From PFJX01 sp038215555 (GTDB lineage: Bacteria; Pseudomonadota; Gammaproteobacteria; Burkholderiales; Thiobacillaceae), in assembly GCA_038215555.1 (NCBI GenBank), contig JBBQQT010000060.1, positions 1-18,668 of the forward strand: a DNA stretch of 18,668 bases. Reading direction: 5' to 3'. The notes beneath the pieces are model-generated. The model was not told the DNA's origin. It ran no database searches and saw only the letters and a program-made list of their open reading frames with translations. Position 1 is the stretch's first letter. Every line of letters begins with the position of its first letter. Of the stretch, positions 1 through 4,775 are shown piece after piece. A program made the translations under genes and the position numbers.

Positions 1-73
1 CGGGCAGCCAGTCTTCCACCGAGGGCGGCAGCAGGTACGGTGTCTTGCGGTCTACGGGGCGGAAGCGGCTCAT
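1..73 (-). mobile_element. IS1182-type transposase, N-terminal end, cut by the window edge
   Basis: Read on the minus strand from an ATG at 73-71, this gives MSRFRPVDRKTPYLLPPSV and then EDWLP. That is the characteristic opening of IS1182-family DDE transposases, which cut and paste their element. Only 24 codons fall in the window; the rest lies to the left. The 60-odd bases upstream (74 to about 137) look like the element's untranslated end, and the sequence AAAGTCCGACAGGCTG at 121-136 may be its terminal inverted repeat, because the neighbouring integrase reading frame is interrupted exactly there. Family assignment is from memory of the motif. Whether the copy is intact cannot be judged here. 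Confidence 0.7.
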
Positions 74-136
74 GCAGGGCGATGTTTCGTTGGGGTGGCA
101 GGATTATCGGGTATCAGGGGAAAGTCCGACAGGCTG

Positions 137-259
137 CTAGCCATTGACGATTTCCTCCGCCAGCATCGCCGCGCCGTTATCGGTCATCAAAGCGCGCGGC
201 AGACCGCGCTTCATGAACGCCTGCCTGAGGCCATGCACCAGGCTCTCGGCGGTCTGGGG
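137..259 (-). pseudogene. DDE integrase-core fragment (transposase remnant)
   Basis: A minus-strand reading frame of 40 codons between a TGA (262-260) and a TAG (139-137) reads AESLVHGLRQAFMKRGLPRA and then LMTDNGAAMLAEE. This is the heart of an rve-type integrase domain, with the conserved DNG holding the second catalytic aspartate. The first aspartate and the catalytic glutamate are absent, so this is a dead internal piece of a transposase. Its 3' end breaks at 137-140, where the IS1182-type element appears to begin. Its 5' end abuts the IS1634-type remnant. The exact IS family of the integrase is not certain. Confidence 0.65.
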
Positions 260-382
260 TCACCCCTTCGCCATCACGATGCTTGATCGTCCAGACAGTG
301 AATGCCATCGCGGGCGGTGACTGTACTCAGTGTAGGGATCGCCGGACTTGCTGCTACGGGTTTGGGTGCACCGAATAAACAT
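260..382 (-). pseudogene. IS1634-type transposase N-terminal remnant
   Basis: From an ATG at 382-380 the minus strand reads MFIRCTQTRSSKSGDPYTEY. This resembles the opening of IS1634-family transposases, which typically start M(F/Y)(I/V)R.T.TR followed by a KSG-x-PY segment. After about 22 residues the similarity stops and the frame ends at TGA 262-260, in the same frame as the integrase fragment. Two unrelated transposase pieces are thus joined here, which marks the region as a site of repeated insertion and decay. Recognition rests on a short motif only. Confidence 0.5.
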
Positions 383-665
383 GGCTCGATGATGCGCCAA
401 ATTCCGGGTTTTGGATCATCTTGTTAATAATACTATGGCACTACATTTCACTTTTTTTACACAATCCAGCATTCATGCGGGTTTGCGGCCGGTTTGGCCG
501 GGAAAAGGGGTGAAAGTTGACAAAGATGGGCTATGACCCCATTGGAATCGCCAAGCGGTAACCTGGAATCAGAACAGGCGATCCTCTCCGCATGTTGGAT
601 GAGATTTCTAGCGCCCCCTTTGATCTGCGATCATCGGCGATAGGCGTCACCGATCGCATCAAAAC
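383..665. other. Gene-free stretch between IS debris and mqsRA
   Basis: No reading frame here looks like a protein on either strand. The left part (383-500) is probably the non-coding end of the IS1634-type element. A TTGACA hexamer occurs at 517-522 on the plus strand, but no convincing -10 box lies at the right distance. An inverted repeat TGCGATC (626-632) / GATCGCA (652-658) with a 19-base spacer lies about 40 bases before mqsR; its meaning is unknown. Confidence 0.4.
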
Positions 666-694
666 ACGACAAACACAACCTACTTGGTTAATAT
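666..694 (+). promoter_or_regulatory. Candidate mqsRA promoter
   Basis: A -35-like ACGACA (666-671, 4 of 6 matches) and a -10-like TAATAT (689-694, 4 of 6 matches) are separated by exactly 17 bases. The MqsA-type palindrome lies inside the spacer, as expected for an autorepressed toxin-antitoxin operon. Initiation about 7 bases past the -10 would fall at or next to the mqsR ATG at 701, giving a leaderless or nearly leaderless transcript. This agrees with the lack of a Shine-Dalgarno sequence. Both boxes are weak, so this is a proposal. Confidence 0.4.
677..689. promoter_or_regulatory. MqsA-type operator palindrome
   Basis: The sequence AACCTACTTGGTT has the form AACC-N5-GGTT, the same arm sequence and spacing as the AACCT-N3-AGGTT operator bound by E. 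coli MqsA; only one base of the longer 5-bp arms mismatches. It lies 11 bases before the mqsR start codon. The operator-reading residues Asn97 and Arg101 of E. coli MqsA are conserved in the MqsA encoded here, which supports the assignment. Confidence 0.65.
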
Positions 695-700
695 TCGCAC

Positions 701-997
701 ATGGAAAAAAGCACGCCTCACTGCAAGCTGTCAGTCGTCAAAGCCATGATCGAAGCTGGGATGGTGCGATCAACGCATGCCGCTCGCAAGGGTGCTACAG
801 CATTGGGATTCGACTTCAACAGTATGCTGGCTGTTGTATTGGCACTGACCACTGACGATTTCTACAAGAGCATGACGACGCACGCCGACCACCGGATTTG
901 GCAAGACGTATATCGACCAACGACGCCAGCCGGAGATGTTTATCTGAAACTTACGGTCATTGATGATGTTCTTATCGTGTCCTTCAAGGAGCTATGA
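701..997 (+). CDS. mqsR: MqsR mRNA-interferase toxin
   Basis: This 98-residue protein matches E. coli MqsR in length and along its whole sequence (MEKSTPH start, DFYKSMTTHADH, IWQDVYRP, VYLKLTVIDDVLIVSFKE). MqsR is a RelE-fold ribosome-independent endoribonuclease that cuts mRNA, mainly at GC(U/A), and is neutralised by MqsA. The residues reported as important for activity, Lys56, Gln68, Tyr81 and Lys96, all occur at identical positions. The toxin gene comes first, as is usual for mqsRA but reversed from most type II pairs. There is no clear Shine-Dalgarno sequence before the ATG, and the MqsA-type operator lies 11 bases upstream. It is next to IS remnants, which fits horizontal acquisition. 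It looks intact and functional. Confidence 0.95.
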   Translation: MEKSTPHCKLSVVKAMIEAGMVRSTHAARKGATALGFDFNSMLAVVLALTTDDFYKSMTTHADHRIWQDVYRPTTPAGDVYLKLTVIDDVLIVSFKEL

Positions 998-998
998 A

Positions 999-1400
999 AT
1001 GAAATGTCCATCTTGCGCGACGGCGGAACTGGTACATGACACTCGCGACATGCCGTACACCTACAAAGGGGAGACAACCGTTCTTCCGCAAGTGACGGGT
1101 GACTTTTGTCCTGCCTGCGATGAATCCATCCTGGATGCGGCGGAATCCCGCCGTTCGATGCATCTGATGCTGGAATTCAACAAACAGGTGAATGCGTCGA
1201 TTGTCGACCCAGGCTTCATTGCGAGTGTGCGCAAGAAGCTCGCGCTTGATCAGCGGGAAGCCGCCGAGATTTTTGGCGGTGGCGTCAACGCCTTCTCACG
1301 CTACGAAAATGGCAAGACCAAGCCTCCCTTGGCATTGGTGAAGTTACTCAAAGTGCTTGATCGGCATCCCGATCTACTGGCCGAAGTCAGGGCTGCATAA
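999..1400 (+). CDS. mqsA: MqsA antitoxin and operon repressor
   Basis: The start is the ATG at 999-1001, giving 133 residues; AAGGAG at 986-991 lies 7 bases before it and one base separates it from the mqsR stop, so translation is probably coupled. The N-terminal domain carries the four zinc-binding cysteines Cys3, Cys6, Cys37 and Cys40 and binds MqsR. The C-terminal half (about 70-133) is a helix-turn-helix Xre-type domain with EIFGGGVNAFSRYE, including Asn97 and Arg101, which contact the operator in E. coli MqsA. The protein should neutralise MqsR and repress its own promoter. An in-frame upstream ATG at 960 lies inside mqsR and would add residues with no counterpart in the family, so it was not used. 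Confidence 0.95.
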   Translation: MKCPSCATAELVHDTRDMPYTYKGETTVLPQVTGDFCPACDESILDAAESRRSMHLMLEFNKQVNASIVDPGFIASVRKKLALDQREAAEIFGGGVNAFSRYENGKTKPPLALVKLLKVLDRHPDLLAEVRAA

Positions 1401-1491
1401 GATAACTATCCCCAATAGTTGGCGGCTGCGGCCGAAGCATGCCGGCCAGCCGGCGGGTGAAGGTTGTCAACGCCACATCACCACTGCCGAA
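1401..1491. other. Convergent intergenic gap
   Basis: This short gap separates the 3' ends of mqsA and the universal stress protein gene. It contains two adjacent GCCGGC palindromes (about 1441-1455) that can pair, but no T-run follows in either direction, so I do not call a terminator. Confidence 0.4.
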
Positions 1492-2334
1492 TCAGACTGC
1501 CTTCGCCACCAGCACCGGGCACTTCGCCTGCACTACGACCTGTTGCGAGACGCTGCCGATCAGGATGCGATCGAGGCCGGTGCGGCCGTGGCTGCCCAGG
1601 ACGATCAGGTCGCAGTCGTTTTCTGCGGCGGCTTCGACGATCGCTTTTGCCGGGTTGCCTTCCTTGACTACGCTGTCGGCCGCGACGCCGTCCTGGCGCA
1701 GCAGGTCGCGCACGCGGTCGGCCATGGCCTGAACCATGTCGCACTTGAGGTCGTCATTGGCGCAGACCGAGAGCACGGTGACCGGCAGGCCGCAACGTTT
1801 GGCGAGGATGCCGGCGGAGACGGCGGCGGCATCGGCGAAGCGGGAACCATCGACGGCGAGCAGGATGCCTTTGTCCCACATGCCGGATTCCTTCGGCACC
1901 ACCAGCACGCTGCAATGCACGTGACCGATGACGCGGGCGGCGGCTTCGCCCAGCATCAGGCGTTCCAGCCAATGCACGCCGCGCCGGCCCATGATCACCA
2001 GATCGGCCTGACTTGCCTCGGCTTGCTTGGCGATTTCGCGCACCGGCTCATCGCCGTAGCGCAGCACCGGCGCACAGTTGACGCAGGCGGTGCCGGCCTG
2101 TTCTTCCACCTCGCGCAGCACCGCGCGGCCTTGGTCCTCGGCTTGTTGCACGCCACCAGGGTTGTACATGGCGTAGTCAGGCAGGGTTTTCGCCATGTGC
2201 ATGACGGTGAGATGCGCGCCACAGCGGCTCGCCATGTGCAGCGCCGCCTTGACCGCGCCGGCGCTGACTTCGCTGCCATCGGTGGCGAGCAGCAGGTTAT
2301 CGAATCGCGCCAAGGGTGAAAGCTGGGCCGTCAT
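1492..2334 (-). CDS. Tandem-domain universal stress protein (UspA family)
   Basis: This 280-residue cytoplasmic protein has two Usp domains, roughly 10-147 and 154-280, each opening with a LLATDGS / LLAVDGS strand and aspartate. Usp proteins bind ATP or adenylates and help cells survive starvation, redox and respiratory stress; the precise role is unknown. The second domain has the full G-2x-G-9x-G-S nucleotide-binding signature (Gly247, Gly250, Gly260, Ser261). The first has G-2x-G-9x-G-E (Gly116, Gly119, Gly129, Glu130), so its phosphate-binding Ser/Thr is replaced and it may not bind ATP. The ATG at 2334 is preceded by AGGAG with 6 bases between, a strong ribosome site. It faces mqsRA and appears to be a single-gene unit. 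Confidence 0.92.
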   Translation of the reverse strand: MTAQLSPLARFDNLLLATDGSEVSAGAVKAALHMASRCGAHLTVMHMAKTLPDYAMYNPGGVQQAEDQGRAVLREVEEQAGTACVNCAPVLRYGDEPVREIAKQAEASQADLVIMGRRGVHWLERLMLGEAAARVIGHVHCSVLVVPKESGMWDKGILLAVDGSRFADAAAVSAGILAKRCGLPVTVLSVCANDDLKCDMVQAMADRVRDLLRQDGVAADSVVKEGNPAKAIVEAAAENDCDLIVLGSHGRTGLDRILIGSVSQQVVVQAKCPVLVAKAV

Positions 2335-2363
2335 GAATCTCTCCTGTTGGGAATGGACCTACA

Positions 2364-2664
2364 TCAGCATAGTGAATGAAATCGCCGCACGCCTTGGAGA
2401 ATTACTTGCGTCGGGCTCGGGTAGGTTGCTCGGGTTGCTGAATTGCCGCTTGACTTCGACGCCATATCGGCCTCGATCAGGCGCAATCCGAGTGCAAAGT
2501 TGTCGCCCAACGGCTGCGCGCCGATCTGTTCCAGTTCACGCTGTAGCAGCACCGAGAAGCGGCCGCCGACAAAGACCGGCACGCCGGCGGATTCGACCAG
2601 TTGGCTGATCTCGTTCAGGTTGGCTGCTATCTGGGCCGGCTCGACCGGGCGACGGAACCGCGCG
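2364..2664 (-). pseudogene. Possible B12-binding-domain fragment of a MerR-like regulator
   Basis: A minus-strand frame open from 2705 to 2364 contains a segment around EPAQIAANLNEISQLVESAG, then VPVFVGGRFSVLL, then QIGAQPLGDNFALGLRLIEA. This resembles the end of a cobalamin-binding domain as found behind MerR-type DNA-binding domains. The DNA-binding part and the B12-binding His motif are missing, the only in-frame start is a GTG at 2705 without a ribosome site, and the residues before about 2664 and after about 2430 look random. I read it as a decayed gene fragment lying upstream of usp on the same strand. A short unrelated ORF remains possible. Confidence 0.4.
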
Positions 2665-2721
2665 TTGCGCCGCAATATGCGTCTTATAAAACACGCAAAA
2701 TGCACAACCCATGCAAGCCGG

Positions 2722-2847
2722 CTACCAGTCCAGGGTTATGGTTTTGCCGCCAGACCCGCGCTGAATCAGATCACCCGCCCGAGCAATACGCTTGCCAGCA
2801 ACAGCTGTGGTTTCTCTTACGGCGTAGCAGGCAGTTGTTGACGCCAA
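2722..2847 (-). other. Unrecognised short reading frame in the gap
   Basis: A stop-bounded minus-strand frame of about 41 codons, with a possible TTG start near 2847 and TAG at 2724-2722, reads through VAGKRIARAGDLIQRGSGGK. It is protein-like in composition and could be a scrap of a larger lost gene. I do not recognise it, and no ribosome site supports translation. Confidence 0.15.
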
Positions 2848-2874
2848 CGGCTACCCAGGTCGGCTGACCTTTGC

Positions 2875-3040
2875 CAGGATGTCGAAAAACACTCCGTCAA
2901 CCGCCCCGGATCCAACCATTCCGGAGTGACGACCAAGCCGGGGTCCAGTGCAGTGGGCTCAATAGAATCAACAGCTTCTGGTCCCCGGCCTACGCCGGGG
3001 TGACGGTAATTTTAAAATTTTCACGTTCTTCGACACCCTG
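2875..3040. repeat. 166-bp intergenic repeat with nested inverted repeats (REP/MITE-like)
   Basis: The ends form an imperfect terminal inverted repeat: CAGGATGTCGAAAAAC (2875-2890) against GTTCTTCGACACCCTG (3025-3040), 14 of 16 bases complementary. Inside, GCCGGGGTCCAG (2937-2948) pairs with CTGGTCCCCGGC (2978-2989), 11 of 12. A perfect 7-bp hairpin CCCCGGC-CTAC-GCCGGGG lies at 2983-3000. There is no coding capacity. CCGGGGTGACG-type palindromes of this kind are dispersed in many proteobacterial genomes, so this is probably one copy of a family mobilised in trans. Only one copy is in the window, so multiplicity is unproven. It lies downstream of the amidotransferase gene and may also act as an mRNA 3' hairpin. 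Confidence 0.6.
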
Positions 3041-3079
3041 TTACAGCCAACCCGGTCAGCGAAGACTGAAAAAAATCGG

Positions 3080-3823
3080 CTACTCGTACGCTTCCGCTTT
3101 CGCCAACCGGACGAAGCGGGATAACAGGCCGGCGGATTCCGGGGTATCGACCAAACCAGCCCGGATTGCCGCTGCATCAATGCCGGCGGTCTGCAGGACA
3201 GGCGTGAAGTGATCCAGATAAACCGCCATCCGCGCCGGGTTGAATTCGGGATGAAACTGCACCCCCCAGGCGCAAACACCAACCCGGAAAGCATGTGTCG
3301 CTTCATGTTCGTTACTCGCCAACAACGTGGCGCCTGACGGCAGCTTGCTGACAGTCTGGGCGTGAACAGCATGCGCACTAAAGTGTTTTGGCATGACAGC
3401 GAACAGCAAGTCGCTCTCGGCAGCGGCGTGCAAACCGATGTCGACACAACCAATCTCGCGGCCCCGGGGATGGAAATCAACCTTGCCGCCCATTGCCCGC
3501 GCCAGCATCTGATGGCCGAAGCAGATGCCCAGAAACGGCACTTGCGCAGTCACCACGCGCCGGGTCCAGTCGGACAGCCGAATCATCCAGGGCAGATCGT
3601 CGGTGATCATCGCGTGCGCGCCGCTGATCACGACGCCGGCACATTCAGTCGGCGGCGGCAGCTTGGCAGCGTCACTCGCGTTGATCACACGCACTTCGGT
3701 TTTTGGCAGGCCTAAACCGGCGACCAGCCAGTCTTCGAAATCGCCTGTTTCAGCGACGTTTTCCGGGAACGTGCTGCCGGCTTTGATGATGCAGATGGGG
3801 GGAGTGGAGGCAGCGGACTTCAT
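3080..3823 (-). CDS. Class I glutamine amidotransferase (GMP-synthase-like)
   Basis: This 247-residue protein is a stand-alone class I glutamine amidotransferase domain. The nucleophile elbow FLGICFGHQ holds Cys101, and the WGVQFHPEF segment holds His191 and Glu193, so the Cys-His-Glu triad is complete. The SGAHAMITDD segment near 68-76 is the usual loop that helps form the oxyanion hole. Such enzymes release ammonia from glutamine for transfer to an acceptor; some relatives instead cleave gamma-glutamyl bonds. It is the last gene of the amidoligase set, 33 bases after the transglutaminase stop, so it may supply ammonia for the ligases or trim a gamma-glutamyl product (inference). No clear ribosome site precedes the ATG; the domain begins right after it, so the start is reasonable. 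The substrate cannot be read from sequence. Confidence 0.88.
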   Translation of the reverse strand: MKSAASTPPICIIKAGSTFPENVAETGDFEDWLVAGLGLPKTEVRVINASDAAKLPPPTECAGVVISGAHAMITDDLPWMIRLSDWTRRVVTAQVPFLGICFGHQMLARAMGGKVDFHPRGREIGCVDIGLHAAAESDLLFAVMPKHFSAHAVHAQTVSKLPSGATLLASNEHEATHAFRVGVCAWGVQFHPEFNPARMAVYLDHFTPVLQTAGIDAAAIRAGLVDTPESAGLLSRFVRLAKAEAYE

Positions 3824-3856
3824 AAGCGAGGCAAAATGCGAGAACGGAAAAGGGCA

Positions 3857-4756
3857 TCAATTATCAAACATCCGAGTGACAGTCACACCAACATCGAGCT
3901 GGTGCGTACCGCCTCCGTAGATCACGCCTTTCAATGGCGCAACATCGCCGTAATCACGACCCCAGGCCAGGGTCAAATGACCCTCGCCGATCGCCGTGCC
4001 GTTGGTGGGATCGAAATCGAACCAGCCTTGCCCGGGCAGGTAGACGCCGATCCAGGCATGCGAGGCATCGGCGCCGGTAAGGATGGGCGCGCCGGGCAGT
4101 GGCGTGGTTTCCAGATAGCCGCTGACATAACGCGCGGCCAGGCCGAGCCCGCGTAAACCGGATAGCGCCAGATGCGCGAAGTCCTGGCAGACGCCATGCC
4201 GCTCGGCGAGGACCTCGGCGATGGGGGTGTCGATTTGCGTGGCGTTCGGGCTATAGGCGAATTCGGCGTGGATGCGGGCGGTCAGATCAGCCACGGCATC
4301 GAGCAGCGGCCGACCGGGGCTGAAGCTGCGCCGCACATAGTCGGTGGCGGCGGTTTCATAGGGCACATGCGGTGACGGCAAACAGTAATCGCGCGCCGCG
4401 ACACAGACGGGGTCCGGTGCCGTCTCGCCACCATAAAGCGGCTGGGTCAGAATCTCCACCACCGACTCCCAAGCCGGCATCAGCTCCGCTTGCGGCTGCG
4501 CGCTGCGCTCGATCAGGCTGCATGCGGTCACACTCAGGCTCTGATGTGGCTGGCGCAGGTTGAACCAGACCACGCGATTGCCGAAGGCATCTTCGCGTTC
4601 ACGGTAATCATCGACAAACGGGGTCATCACCAGCGTGCGTTCCAGCACACGCTGGCTGGCTGCAGTACGCGGCAATAACCGCGCCTCACCATAGTTGAGG
4701 CCAACCATGTTGGCGTAGTGATAGGTGTTGACGTGTTCGATGCGAAAGCGGCTCAT
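3857..4756 (-). CDS. Transglutaminase-like cysteine protease/transferase of the amidoligase set
   Basis: The start is taken at the ATG at 4756, giving 299 residues beginning MSRFRIEHVNTYHY; an upstream extension to 4849 would overlap the preceding gene and lacks family-like sequence. The N-terminal half (1-80) is the beta-rich domain typical of bacterial COG1305 proteins. The transglutaminase core follows with Cys190 in HGVCQDFAH, His233 in DASHAWIGVY and Asp249 in FDPTNG, a complete catalytic triad. Such proteins can cleave, form or exchange amide bonds. The gene begins 19 bases after the ATP-grasp/alpha-E stop, so the two are probably coupled, and it is followed by the amidotransferase gene. 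No signal peptide is visible, so it should be cytoplasmic. Confidence 0.92.
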   Translation of the reverse strand: MSRFRIEHVNTYHYANMVGLNYGEARLLPRTAASQRVLERTLVMTPFVDDYREREDAFGNRVVWFNLRQPHQSLSVTACSLIERSAQPQAELMPAWESVVEILTQPLYGGETAPDPVCVAARDYCLPSPHVPYETAATDYVRRSFSPGRPLLDAVADLTARIHAEFAYSPNATQIDTPIAEVLAERHGVCQDFAHLALSGLRGLGLAARYVSGYLETTPLPGAPILTGADASHAWIGVYLPGQGWFDFDPTNGTAIGEGHLTLAWGRDYGDVAPLKGVIYGGGTHQLDVGVTVTRMFDN

Positions 4757-4775
4757 GGCAGTCTGGCTTGGGGGA

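Noticed and set aside
517..522. Perfect TTGACA on the plus strand upstream of mqsRA
   Set aside because: No acceptable -10 hexamer lies 16-18 bases downstream, so it is probably chance.
1357..2319. 320-codon plus-strand open frame across the universal stress protein gene
   Set aside because: It overlaps mqsA and runs antisense to clear Usp domains, and has no ribosome site.
2983..3000. CCCCGGC-CTAC-GCCGGGG hairpin as a terminator of the amidotransferase gene
   Set aside because: No T-run follows on either strand; it is better explained as part of the repeat element.
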